Assembly: GCA_024741835.1 (NCBI GenBank)
Contig: JAENRP010000013.1
Span: forward strand, 229,851 to 293,850
Source: Diplocarpon mali
Lineage: Eukaryota; Ascomycota; Leotiomycetes; Helotiales; Drepanopezizaceae
Length of the DNA: 64,000 nt
Direction: 5' to 3'
Under the pieces are notes generated by a model that was not told where the DNA came from, searched no databases, and saw only the letters and a list, made by a program, of their open reading frames with translations. The translations under genes were made by a program, and so were the position numbers. Shown here in pieces: positions 22,397 to 33,960 of this stretch; position 1 is the stretch's first letter; each line of letters begins with the position of its first letter.

Positions 22397-25300
22397 CTAC
22401 TCCCTTCTTCTAGCTCAGTGGGGTAAAGGCTGGGCAGAAATCTATAGAATGGTCAGACTTCTGACTATTTACCACGTGGGAAGCAAGACGGACGCTTTAA
22501 ACCTTATATTATCATAGACCAAATAAACATAATTACCAAGTAGAATTCAAACTTGTAAATCTTCTGCAAAAGCTATTTGCAAAATTATTAATATGTTGTT
22601 AGTTTGGCCTACAAAAAAGTAATAATAGTCGGAAGATCAATGCCTGGCAGACTTGTAACCTGTAGATTAATATTAGGCTGTGTTGTTTCACGGTCCTTAA
22701 CTTCTTCGTCAAAGACACCGAGGTCAGTATCCTCTTATGTGTATAAGGGGGCTCGGAGGACAGGCGGAGAAGTTCAACGCCCTCTTTAAATTCGTACAAC
22801 ACTACCCCTCTTATACTACACAGAGAAAACTAATTGACTTATCAGATGAGTTTTCCCTCTGATTTACCTCTGATATTTTGAATACCACAACTTTAGAGCC
22901 CGTATAGTTGCAGCCATATTACCAGTTTTAGAACTACCATCATCATTGTATAAGCTAGCTTTTGCCAAGTTAGTAGTTGCGGCAATACCCAAAAGGCAGA
23001 CTCGTAGCTGTTTCTATCTATCACACCTCTACCGCGCACAACTGCCGGAGCTATGTGTACTTTCTCCTGACTCCTAAAACATAATACACATACACAGATA
23101 TATACGTATATATTTTCACCTCCCTATCTTCCATGCTATTCATAGCGCTCTAGCGCGACATCATATTATAAGAGTAAAAGATGTGTCGTAAGTGACTCGT
23201 AAATTAAGGTGGCATTCACGATAACGTTTCTTATGAACCTCACATGGAGGCTAATCAAGCATAATGGGCCCCTGATAATCGGGTACATTTGCATGAAATA
23301 CATTGGCGTTCTCCAATTAGATTTGAGGATTTGGATATATTCTAGCGCTTAGTAGTTAAATTACCTTTTCTTATTTCGAGCATGGTGGATTGGTCTTTTA
23401 GCTATTTAGCTTTGAGCACTCGATTTCCCCCAAAAGTGTATCCTTCTTTCCCTTGCCGTAAAACGCTATTCGGTGGGTTTTGGGTCCACTGTACTGAAAA
23501 TAAAAAAACAGGGAGTATGATCTCCTTACAGATGTACTAAGTACAGCGGCTAAGTGTTGTCCCCTGTTGACAAGCGGTCCCTCAAGGCTTGTTTCCAATA
23601 TTTTATAATTCTCTTGGTTCTTACTAGGAACTAGCAACAGAGATCAGGATACACCTAGACCAGGACATCATCTAGTAGAGAGCAATTTCTCACTTGCCCC
23701 CGCCCCCATTTCGGTCCCCCCCTCACTCCGATGTTGTGGTTTATATGCGCAGGAAAAGCTTCAGCACCAAATAGACAAGGGAGGCCGCTGTACCTCTGAA
23801 AACACAGACCGAACACTCGCAAAGACTTCGGCAAGGGGTTCAGCCAGTGAAACTAGCGTCGGAAGTTACCGATTTGATTTTGAAACTGCGAGTTATCTTT
23901 TCGCTATAGCTTTTTAAACCACTCAACTTCAGGATTCGAGCCAGCGGCGGCCCCGAGACCTTTATATTGAGTATTCGGGCTGCGCGTAAATCATTGCGTG
24001 GGGGCCATTCCGTTGGCTCTTGCGATACTTACACTACTTCTATTACGACTGAAAATACGTCCAGCGGAAATGTGCGAATATAGGTGAAAATCCCGGGAAT
24101 CACAAGAGCGTGGCCATTTGAAGTATGTTACATTCTTTATTGTATCAAGCTGTAGCGGCTTCACGCGTCGATTTTCTCCGACCTACTCAGTGGACAGAAA
24201 GGTTTTTCCACGATATGAGCTAAGGGTCAACGAGCGGTCAACACTAGCATAGCCAAGAGGGGAATATAGAGGAATTGATTACGAGTTAAAACAGCTTGAG
24301 GCTATGAGACGCACCTACGCCCAACCTTTTCTCTGTCTTTAGGCATCTACCACCTTAACATCCGGAACTCATTTTTTTAAGCTACTTAGATACTACAAAA
24401 TAAGCTTCAGTACTTCCACAGCAGCCCAAATAAAGTCGGCATGAAAGCAAATCTAACCTGGTAAACCCATCATCGTGGACCTCCACCTTGAATTGACACT
24501 GGCGTAGGGTTTATTTGGCCTGTTAGCAATGTAGGCCAAAGTGTCGGAGGTGAATGTGTATGTGATGTTTGTGGGTACCTTGCAGTATCATGCCATATTA
24601 ATCGATCCCAGTGCAGGCCTCGACTGTGCTTATCATGCAGGATCAATACATGTATGCTTAAACTCCAAGTTTGACTTATTAAATACTTAGCATATAGTCA
24701 CATGGCGCCGAGGAAGCGAGGCTAGAGAGATGGAGTACCAGCCAGGATAGCACTCTCTCACGTGCAAGATATAGTTATGCCTACAAGAAGCTACGCGATA
24801 CACAGTATCTATCGGGCCTGGTACGTATTTGACAGAGTTTATTGTTAAGCATTCCGCTCTCGGGCGTAACCATATTCCTGTTTTGTTGTATTTCGAGTAC
24901 CGCAGGTTAAAACCCATGGAAAAATCATTTTGATACCAAGGATGGAATGATACACTTCGAAAATCTGAGGCTAGGGTTGGGCGTTGGGTAGGTTGTGCCC
25001 AAATAAGCCGAGTAGTGGAAAGCTAGGGAGCCCTACCCAGAAAAGTCTTGATAACCCGGATGAAGACCCCCTAAGTTCTGGTACCTGGTATACCTCTTGT
25101 GTAAAGTCCTTAATTTACTACGAACGCATACTTTCTTACGCTTGCGCGTACAAAGACTCTCCATACGATTTGCACTTTATGAAAGAAGAGCTGTGTAGCC
25201 AATCGTCCGGGTTACCCGGTCATACTACGAACGATCGGTAGAGAGGGTTATTGTAAGCGCTTGACTTTATTTGCTAAACCCGAGCCTTTTAACGAATCTT

Positions 25301-25660
25301 TAAAATATGCAGTATTTGTGGAACGCATCGAGCTGTGGAAAGATACAGGATAGTATGCTGCAATGAAAAAGGCATGAAGAGGTCTTTGCATAAAGCTTTT
25401 GTCAGTTTAATAGTTCGGCATACATTAAGTCAAAGGCCTAGAATCTAGAGATGTTTCTAGGCATTTAAATCTCTAGAATCCTATATTTTAATCAGTGCGT
25501 AAGGTCATGACAATAATGAAAGAGAGATCGGAAATATGGATGCAAAGCCAGCGATTACAGAGTACAAGGGCAATAAGAGAACACGAAGAAAATACACACT
25601 ACTAACTTGATATACAAACTGTATGTACTGACCTCGAACAGAAATGAGGCAGGGCTGATT
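22397..25660. other. balanced island, no gene recognised
   Basis: Only short open frames on both strands with no domain I recognise. A small imperfect palindrome lies at about 25440-25475 (CTAGAATCTAGAGAT... ...AATCTCTAGAATC). Confidence 0.4.
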
Positions 25661-26186
25661 TCAGCACATGGGTCGGTCTACACTAGCTGCACATGCTTTC
25701 GCTAGAAATGGAAAACATCTTGAGGTGGCCAAATATCTCATTATTCGCCCCAACGAGGGCCTCATCTGTCATCCACTAGGGACAACCAATCACGTCATCA
25801 AGACACGACGACTCGGCTACAGCATCGCCATGAATCTCAATAGAAAGGAGAAGAGAGTAGCGCGAGGTAGTCGCCCATCTGTGGTATCCAAATCCAGCAT
25901 AAATCCCACCTAAAGAGCAGAACAGGGCCAGGGTCCCGGACAAACGCAACTGTATTCCTTCCATTTCCATTCCGAAAACAGCAAAGCAAGGGGTATTAAG
26001 GAGTAGAGAACGATAGTACGTGTTCATCGGAAAGAGGCCAACCTCATTGAAGAATGGAAGATTATGACAGGCGCAGTATTCCATATGGTTCAATCTGATG
26101 GAGACAGTGTCGATCATCCTCACTATGGCCAAGCGGCCAGATTCAAAAAATACTCCGAGCTGAGTATCTTCGCGCACTGCACATCT
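25661..26186. other. 3' flank of the BTB gene
   Basis: Downstream of the BTB stop codon on its strand; the first part is presumably 3' untranslated. Open frames of 60-133 codons occur on both strands but overlap one another and show no domain. Confidence 0.4.
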
Positions 26187-27227
26187 TTAGATGTTCTTGG
26201 GAGACTTGGAATTCCTGGCTGCAGGTCAGTACATGCAGCCGTGGGACTTCGTAGTTAAGAAAAGAGAAGAGGATGTACCCAAGCTCCACAATATCATCGA
26301 CATGGTTGCACAGGGCGACGAAAAGGTCAAAGAAGATTTTACCACCACTCTCCATTTCTATCTGCATGGTTCCGCTCCTCTTGAATATCTTGCGACACCG
26401 AATGATCAGGGCGAGATAATGAGCGCGGAGCCGCGAGTCCGAATCCGGCGTGTTGTCATACGCATACCGCGCGCTGCGAAGGATCGTAGCAACTTCGATT
26501 CCACTCTGCAAACCTTGCTTCTTGAGGGCAAGGCGCTTGAGCTCCTCGAGCCCATACTTCTCCGCTACGCAGTATATGACAGTGTCCTTGAGGAGGTGTT
26601 CGCCCACGCTGGATATGTAGGTTGTGGCCTCGACGGAACCGCGGCCACCAGTGTTTTCGGGGTTGGGTGTTGAGATTGCGTCCTCGAGTTCCCAAGAGTT
26701 TCTGCGCTTGTTGTGGATCAAACGGGGGTAGTAGTCGCCCTTCTGATGAAGGTTCAGCCGATGCGCAGACAGATAGCAAATGGCCATAGGGCCATAATAC
26801 ATAGATATAGAAGTATTATGAAGTATAAATTGAGAAAGAGACGCACGTATAAGTACTCGAGAACGCATGAGAGTATCTCGGGTTCCTCGTCTGGTAGATC
26901 GATTCTCTTGCTGCCCGCGCCGAGGAACTGGGCCCTGCAAGCCGCCGCAAAGAACGGCGACAAAGCCAGGACATCCTCGTGCGCTGCAAATAGACGCCCT
27001 TCCCTGCCAACATTAAAGGTCACAATTGGCGAGGTCAGAGTGCTACGATCGGGTCAGCACGCATCTTCCGCGTTTGCGCCAACAAGCAAAGCAGCCTACC
27101 TCCCGGCTTGCGGGCTCTGATCGAACGACTTCTGCAATTTCGCCAGCTTCGAGGGATCCCGGTGCGACTTCTTCAACTTGACAGTCTTCTCAACGCGATC
27201 GTTTGTTCGGAACGAGCGCTTGAACAT
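26187..27227 (-). CDS. BTB/POZ domain protein, four exons, intact
   Basis: 271-residue protein of a BTB/POZ family conserved in filamentous ascomycetes; BTB domains mediate dimerisation and often bind cullin-3, but the role of this family is not known to me. Exons (minus): 27227-27100, 27042-26847, 26742-26279, 26214-26187. Introns of 57, 104 and 64 bp have GTAGGC...TAG, GTGCGT...CAG and GTACAT...CAG ends, with branch-like TGCTGAC, GGCTGAAC and TACTGAC. The coding length sums to 816 nt, in frame throughout. The N-terminus starts MFKRSFRTNDRVEK; the BTB core begins about residue 50 (TFNVGREGRLFAAHEDVLA...SPFFAAACRAQF) and runs to ILSCVLEYLY; a C-terminal helical half contains AEKYGLEELKRLALKKQGLQ and FKRSGTMQIEME. 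The last 9 residues (NSKSPKNI after a split Gly codon) come from the small fourth exon; skipping intron 3 would give an unlikely tail. A pyrimidine-rich leader precedes the ATG. No RIP-type stops are present. Confidence 0.93.
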
Positions 27228-27520
27228 GACTGCGGTGGTGGGGGTTGGATATTGGCTGTCGGTCGTTGAAGGATGTCTTAGGGATGGTGGGGTGATTGAA
27301 CGAGCGGCGGAAAGAGTATCGAGCTTGAGGATTTAAGAGAATATTGACACACTAGTGATTGACGGGGTCCTGGCAAGAGATCTCAAGAATTTCAATGAAA
27401 GTCTGGAGATTCCTGGGTAATTTGCGACCCGTATGGAGTGGTGAAGAAGGAAATGTGAGCAGAGCGCGAGCGAAGTCCTTATACTCACGATAGCGTTGCC
27501 TAAACGCCTTGGCTTTTGTT

Positions 27521-27642
27521 CACGTGATGCTGTGGTGACAAGCTTGCGGGAGGGGGCGCCACTGGTCTCGCTTCATATTTCCGGGGGTGTATGAAGGGTC
27601 TTTGGTGTAACCCAGCGTATGTTGCTTGTTGCACGTGACGTA
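27521..27642. promoter_or_regulatory. CACGTG / TGACGTA boxes upstream of the BTB gene
   Basis: CACGTG occurs at 27521-27526 and 27632-27637, the second overlapping TGACGTA (27636-27642), a bZIP/CRE-like site. They lie about 295-415 bp upstream of the BTB start codon in the presumed promoter. Regulation by bHLH or bZIP factors is an inference from the motifs only. Confidence 0.35.
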
Positions 27643-28126
27643 TGCTTTGATGCCTAAGTAAACAAGAAAACACGGGTATTGGTTGAGACTGATAAGGATG
27701 TCACATTGAGCTTTGTAATATGTTAATAGTCAGAGTTGACTCCACAAGTTCCCGACTGTTACAAGATACAAGAATCTTGCATCAGAAGAATTGCCTCGAC
27801 TGATCAGGCCATCTTCAGGGCCTCGCCCACTTTAATGCCCAGATCATACAACTTTCTCGGCTTCAGGAGTCATTACCCAACATCATTCAAGCAAAGTATC
27901 AATTTTAAAGCCGTAGCACAGGCATGAACGTTTACGCGACGCATCCAGGATATTATGACAACTGCAACTCTCAAGAAGCGGCCAGGTCCGCATCACCACT
28001 AAACAGTAAATCCGTATATACTAAGAGGAAACTCCCTGTCCCGACAGCAGTTGTTGCACAACCACTACACATCGCATGTCCACACAAAGCGTTAAGGTGG
28101 AAACCCCGGTCTTCGAACCGCTCACA
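27643..28126. other. intergenic, upstream of the BTB gene
   Basis: No gene supported. Short open frames occur on both strands without recognisable domains. Ends at the target duplication of the solo LTR. Confidence 0.4.
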
Positions 28127-28131
28127 TGTAT

Positions 28132-28430
28132 TGTTGGTACGCAGATTCCTGTATAGGAGGCAAGTTACCCTCGTTCCTAGGGTCATCCTGCAAAGAAGTA
28201 CCATATGCGATCAGAGAGGTTTCATATGTATTTTGAATGGCTATACAGCTGGAGGACTTCGGAAGGATATCCGTAATCGGCTATGAGGACTATAGGAAGG
28301 ATGGGATTCAGAGGTATAAAGGTACTACCTCAGTCCTATATAGATAAGAAAGATATTACAATAGATACATTTTTTAATTCAAGTACTCGACTTCATTCAC
28401 GTGAATATCGATACCGGTACGGAACCTATA
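28132..28430 (+). mobile_element. solo LTR, copia G/H family (best preserved)
   Basis: 299 bp, exactly the length of the four LTRs of G and H. It starts TGTTGGTACGCAGATTCC and ends GGTACGGAACCTATA. Perfect 5-bp target duplication TGTAT (28127-28131 and 28431-28435). It keeps CA/TG sites that are TA in the LTRs of H and G and so serves as the least RIP-affected reference for the family. Confidence 0.93.
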
Positions 28431-28537
28431 TGTATGTTCGCCAGTCACATGCCATGGTCCCTTGATCGATTCCCAAATCGTTGGGTATTTGAATCGTTTC
28501 TTTGATCCTGGGCAGAGCTTCTGACAGAATCGAAAGG

Positions 28538-28645
28538 TGTAGATTCTAGTTCTAGAGAGCTGAAGTAGTATATATACAAGGTAGGCTTACCAAGCCTTAG
28601 CCTCCGCTCCGTGCGGTAATCTCCGTACCTTATATATTTCTAACA
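28538..28645 (-). repeat. copia I 3' LTR
   Basis: 108 bp. On the element strand it begins TGTTAGAAATATATAAGG and ends AGAATCTACA, the canonical TG...CA ends. Short for an LTR but typical of some Ty1/copia lineages. The 5-bp outer flank is AAAGG (28533-28537). Confidence 0.8.
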
Positions 28646-28852
28646 TGCCCCCTACTATAAAGCTCTATAGAACTCAGAGTAAAGAGCCCCACATTTTTTT
28701 TTTTTTTATATAGTCTAGGCCTTATTAACTCCTACAATATACTCTCTAGTATATGGCGCCTACGTCTCCCTTATATAGAGTTCAGCCGCCCTATAGTATA
28801 AAAAACGTACGTTATAGTATAAGAGTACCTTTGACTTAGCTATATCATAGCT

Positions 28853-28935
28853 TTTCACCCTTTATATAGTCGTATTGTAGATTTCCTCCCTATATATAGC
28901 TTTTCCTATGGGTTTCCTCCCTTTATATAGCCTTC
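28853..28935 (-). repeat. imperfect tandem repeat in the copia I tail
   Basis: On the minus strand the word GCTATATAAAGGGAGGAAA appears in three imperfect copies about 30 bp apart, at and just after the pol stop codon (28916-28918). Confidence 0.5.
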
Positions 28936-29188
28936 TTTTGTCGATTTTCGCTCTAGTAGGCCTATATAACCCTTGTATTTCTCGAAGGCCGGTCCTGGCA
29001 GAGCTTTTATAAGGGAATCTGCCATATTATCGTTTCCAAGTATATAAGCTACTATCATCTTGCCTTTAGCTACCATATCGTCCCTTATATAGAAGTATCG
29101 GACGTTGATATACTTTGATTTTGCTGAAAATTTTCGTTCCTTTATAAGAGATCTTGCTCCTTTATTATCGAGCTATAAATAAGGTAAT
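28916..29188 (-). pseudogene. copia I pol C-terminus (RNase H), truncated
   Basis: About 85 codons of the Ty1/copia RNase H end and tail: LDNKGARSLIKE, SKYINVRYFYIRD, GNDNMADSLIKALPGPAFEK, then a TAG stop at 28916-28918. One internal TAG (a likely Gln or Leu position) near the cut edge is the only stop. The 5' part is removed by the H insertion. It is far less RIP-damaged than the copies next to it. Confidence 0.8.
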
Positions 29189-29487
29189 TGTTGGTACGCA
29201 GATTCCTATGCAAGAGGCAAGCCATCCTCGTTCCTAGGGTCATCTTATACAGCTGTACCATATGCGATATAAGGGGTTTCGTATGTATTTCGGACGGCTG
29301 TTTAGCCGGAGGACCTTAGAAGGATATCTATATGCGGCTAAGAGGGACTATAGGAGGGAGGACATTTAAAGGTATAAAGGTACTATCTTAGTTATATAGA
29401 AATAGATATATATTATAATAGATTCTTTTTAATAATAAGTACTTAACTATATTTATATAAATATCGATTATTAGTATAGAACTTATA
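29189..29487 (+). repeat. copia H 5' LTR
   Basis: 299 bp, TGTTGGTACGCAG...GAACTTATA. Its 5' side is the copia I pol fragment. Confidence 0.9.
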
Positions 29488-29939
29488 CTAATTAGTAGTA
29501 GCACCTTTACTATAGATAGTAAGGTTATTAAACTAAAGAATTCTTTCTTAATTTAAAGAGTACTTGATTGTATTTCTAGCTTACTTTAAATACTAACTTA
29601 AACGTATAAAGTAATATTAGTTACTATTAAAGGGGAAAAGGCAAAAGGTATGCGAATCTAGTTAAAGTTGTTACTTTAAAGGTAGATACTATCCTCTTCT
29701 ACCTGCGTTCTATTATATATTATAATTAAGGCAAAACCGGAGTGCAATCGGTATCCTAATTATAATTAGATAATAGTATAATAATATATAAAATACGACT
29801 ATATTAGACTTCTTTCGGACCTTATTAAAGCGTAAAGTAATATCCGGATAATATTAGGAAATGACTAAAGGAGGACTATTAATACTGCTGAATCTAGGGC
29901 AACCCTAGATACTAAGGGACCTTAAAAGGGATATAATAC

Positions 29940-31777
29940 CTTAGGAGGATTAACTTAGCGAAAAGGCCCTTAGACTAAAAGATTAATATATAAAGAACTT
30001 CCGAAAGATATTATAAGATAGTAAAAGGAGAGGGTTATACCTTACTAAGGACTTTTAAAAGGAGTTCTAAGATTAGATAGTTAGTAACTTTAAATCGCTA
30101 GATAAGGATATTCGATAACGCCTAAGGGACGACCTTCGGTACTATAGAGTATACGTTTAGCATAAAAAGGGCGTTTCAATCGGCTAAGCACTTTTTAATA
30201 TAGTATATTAAGAAGGAAACGAGTAGCTAAAAGACCAGCTAGAGTCATAGACCTAAGAAGTACTAAACTCGGTTATAGCATAATCTCCGAGATATAGAAT
30301 AAGGTCTGCTTTAGAATTTGCCGAATCTATGCAAATAAGCGAGCCACTTACTTAAAGGGTTACTATAGCTAAATAGGAGATACTACGCTAAGACTCGCTT
30401 TAGTAAGGATACCTTAGATATAATAATACTTTATAAGATAACTTATATAAAGCGGACACTCTAAGATAAACAATTGAATAGTATAACCTTAAAAGAATAC
30501 CTTATTAACCCTAATTAAGACGAACCTTAGTTATATAATACTTAAAGATCCTAAATCTAATACTAATACTGCCAATCTAATTAAAAGACGGATTATTACT
30601 ACCCTTTACTATAGGAAAGGGTTTAAGAGCGCTTTTAGACCTTAATTAGAGCGACGCTTAACTATCTTAATATATTATAGAACCTTTGACTTTAAATTAG
30701 GCTAAAACCCTTATAAATTTGAGTAAGATATATACTAAAGAGACTTAGTACTTAAGCGGGAAAGATCACCTTAATAAGAAGCTTTATATATTTGCCGATT
30801 TATGCCAAAGAGCCTTAATAGACTAGAGCATATAATATAGAGCCTTTCTATCTATATTATAAGACTCGGCCTTAATATACTACTATTAGTACTTATAAAA
30901 TAAGAACTTTAAGTTTGCTAAGCTAATAGAGGCTATTCGGGCTAATTATAAGACTAAAGAGAGAAGTAGCAGATTCTTAAGAAAGTAGTTTCAGCTGATA
31001 TTTGACCTATTCTAATAAGAAGACTATTAAAGAAGGAAACCGATCTTAACCTAATTCGAAAACTATACTAGAGAGCTATAAAACTTGCAATTAGGCCTAT
31101 ATGCTAGTATAAGGAACGATCGATTGATTAGAGATAGGCTTATATAAGGAGTTTCTAAGAATCGGCTATTCTAAATAGCACTTTTTAAGCTACTAGCTAC
31201 GTTCCTAGCTCTATTAAATAGCTTATAAGCTTGCGTAGGAGTAATTGCCTAAGACGGACTATCCAGACCCTAGCACCCTAGTTTAATTACTAATAGACCC
31301 CGATATTATTTAGCTAAAGAGTAAGGGCAATCTATAGCGCACTTTTCAAATAAAAAGATAAAGTTTACTTAGGGTAATAAAAGAGGAATAACCTTCTAAC
31401 TAAAACCAGGCTATATAAGGTATATTATATACTAGAAAAAGGACTGCTATAGTAGCAAGCATTTAAAAGAAGAAAAAGCCGCCTAGAAGTCTTACTATAT
31501 AGTAAGCCGATAAGCTAAAGGGTATAAGCCAATAGATAAAATATATAAGGCATACTTAGCTTAAGAGGATAAAGGAGCATATTTAAAAGGCAATAGGACT
31601 AATAAGGATAAATAGGAAACGTCTTTAAAAGAGGAGGACTAAGTAATTAGCGACCCTAAGGATAGTGATATTAACTTTACTATAGTATTCCTAGCTTCTA
31701 AGAAGGAGTATAACTTAAGAACTATGCTTAACTAGCTTAAAAAGCAAAAGGCTAAATACCTCTTAATAATAAAGGTT
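29940..31777 (+). pseudogene. copia H gag, RIP-degraded
   Basis: Gag polyprotein of H. Reading stops as Gln, the frame gives a Gag capsid-like segment (for example LYIFADLCQRA near 30780, RSSRFLRKQFQLIFDLF near 30970, LQLGLYASIRNDRLIRDRL near 31090) and a damaged zinc knuckle (DCYSSKHLKEE near 31443). The frame runs into the F insertion at 31777 and resumes at 47428. The start of gag is uncertain; 29488-29940 is leader. Confidence 0.8.
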
Positions 31778-31975
31778 TGTCGTGCAGAATGGGCGGAGTC
31801 TCCACTTATTCTGGAGACCCTTTACGTAACTCCTGCTAAGTCATAGACTCTCCCTTTTCTTTCCGAAGTCTCCTTACTATATATACATTAGAAAATAATA
31901 TAATAAATTATCTTTATCTATATTAGTAAGCCTCTTAAGCGACCTAATAAAGGCCTTCCAGCCGACCGCACTATA
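31778..31975 (+). repeat. copia F 5' LTR
   Basis: 198 bp, starting TGTCGTGCAGAATGGGCGG and ending CGACCGCACTATA. It keeps TG and CA sites at its left end that are all TA in the 3' LTR (TATTATATAAAATAGGCGG), a base-by-base display of RIP transitions. Confidence 0.9.
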
Positions 31976-32001
31976 GTTATAAGTTTTATAAGCACTTTAA
32001 T

Positions 32002-33093
32002 ATGCTTTCTCTTTATATACAACCGGCTAAAGGGCCCTTCGAGCTCCTAACCGACTTTTCGAGTATTTATAATAACTCGAAGGACCTTTATTTTCAATTA
32101 ACAAATCTCTATTTTCCGATCGAACCTTATTTACAAATTTTATTTATATACCTAACCTTTTTTATTAGACTCTATTTAATATATCTAACTCTTCGAGTAT
32201 CTTTAAGCCTTGCTTTAATACCTCTGCCTCTTAGGTAAAGTGGTTTAGTAAATATATATTCTTCGCTAAGCTTTATAATATTACCATTTTTACCGATCTG
32301 AGACTCCTATTCAAGTTAATTATAAAGACTAAGCCTTAAGCTCCCTTTATATAAGAGCTTAAGGAATTGGAAACGGCTAACCTTTGCATAGTATACGCAA
32401 GGTTATATAAAGAGTATACAGCGACTCTATCCGAATAGATTTACGCCTGCTTTCCCTTAGGAGATCTATTAAAGGCTCCTCCTCTATAGGCTTTATATAA
32501 AGATATTAAAGATGAATATAAAATCCTAATAAAGGAGCACTATATGCGCAAGGAAACTTGGAAGACCTAACGCAAATACTATAAGCTACTCTTAGAATAG
32601 GTCTCTAAGACCGTCAATAGAACGCTCTTAGCTTTTGCAATAGCTTAAGTATAAATCCAAGCTAAGAAGCTCTCCTCCTTAATACCTGATAGAAACACTC
32701 CTAGAACTAGAACTACTACTAATAACCTGCATTCCATTTTAGTAAATTAGCAACTCTTACTCTAAGGCCTAGTATCTATTTTAAAGTATGATATTGCGCC
32801 TTCCAATAAGGCTATTCAGTCTTAGACAAGGCTCTAGTATCGCAATGTACTACGCTAAGGCAAGATTAGGAGAACTAATACTTAGCAGTAGATTCGGGAG
32901 TAGTAGGAGGCGTACCGCTTAGTAGAATAATACAGTCTTCCTAAGATTAAAGGGAGACTAGGAGTTATTAACTTTTTAAACTTAGTTATAGTAAAGATTA
33001 ATCTAAGTTAAGCGACTCGCTTAAAGGAGGAAATCATTACTAATAAGCAAATAGGAACCCTATATAAGCATAACCTAATGCAGCTAAGCTATA
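32002..33093 (+). pseudogene. copia F gag, RIP-degraded
   Basis: Starts MLSLYIQPAKGPFELLTDF at 32002, a 78-codon open stretch with hydrophobic runs (LYFPIEPYLQILFIYLTFF), then continues with RIP-type stops through a basic, Gln/Arg-rich segment (for example QEQRPRR-like words near 32880-33050) up to the G insertion. Position after the 5' LTR supports gag; no zinc knuckle is present on this side, it follows G at about 41300. Confidence 0.65.
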
Positions 33094-33392
33094 TATAGGT
33101 TCTATACCAGTAATTGATATTCATATGAATATAGTTGAGTACTTATTATTAAAAAGAATCTATTATAATATCTGTCTATCTCTATATGACTGAGATAGTA
33201 CCTTTATACCTATGAATGTCCTCCCTCCTATAGTCCCTCCTAGCTGTATATAGATATCCTTCTAAGGTCCTCCGGCTAAATAGCTGTCTGAAATATATAT
33301 AAAATCCCTTATATCGCATATGGTATAGCTATATAGGATGACCCTAGGAATAAGGGCAGCTTGCCTCTTGCATAGGAATCTGCATACTAATA
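33094..33392 (-). repeat. copia G 3' LTR
   Basis: 299 bp; the forward strand starts TATAGGTTCTATACCAG and ends CTGCATACTAATA. Outer flank CTATA. Confidence 0.9.
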
Positions 33393-33960
33393 CTAGTAGT
33401 ACTCTCTTTTTGAAAAGACCTTTTCAACTCGCATAAGGAAGTATATAGAATAGGTGTATAAAGGAGGCAGATCGGTAGCAAATAATCAAATAGTAATAAA
33501 GAATAAAATAGCAAAGACAAATAGCTTAATAGCAAAGGCAGGTGTAATAGGTGGTAAGGATAGTATATAGGAAATAGAATAGTAAAGATAAAGGCAAATA
33601 GTAAAGAGGGAAAAGAAAGGTATCTAAGTGATAGAAGCAATCTAAAGTCTTTGTTTAAGCCTTGTAATAGTGCGATTGTAGTCCAGTTGCGTTCTGGTAG
33701 GTTTAAGACTCTTTATTAAAGAGTCATCTAGAGTTATAATCCACTATGGCTATAAATTATAATGATCTGTAGAAGGGAAAAGAGGGGCCTCTAATAAGGC
33801 ATATATATTAAGCTTCCCTCTTCCTTTGATCTCTTAACTTTAACTCCTACTTCTTATAAGTAGGTCGATTCCCCCTTTTGCTTTTAAGTTGATTAACCTT
33901 ATAGTAGATCTTATCTTATATTATCCTATTAATACTATTATTATTATTAGTAAGTGCTTC
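33393..33960. other. AT-rich spacer of G
   Basis: Between the 3' LTR and the accessory frame. 33460-33615 is a low-complexity run built from AATAG(C/T)AAAG-like words. In the orientation of the accessory frame it would be its promoter and leader; in the orientation of G it is the 3' untranslated region with the polypurine tract. Confidence 0.5.

Larger units (their letters stand above)
28538..29188 (-). mobile_element. copia I, 3' end only, cut by element H
   Basis: A minus-strand Ty1/copia terminus: 3' LTR 28538-28645, then a polypurine stretch AGTAGGGGGCA on the element strand just before it, then the pol C-terminus. The element is interrupted at 29188 by the 5' LTR of H; the target duplication there should be GTAAT (29184-29188). 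The remaining 5' part of I must lie beyond the other end of H, outside the window. It is the outermost layer of the nest. Confidence 0.85.

Noticed and set aside
27924..28465. Short open frames upstream of the BTB gene
   Set aside because: They overlap the solo LTR at 28132-28430 and its flanks; explained by the repeat.
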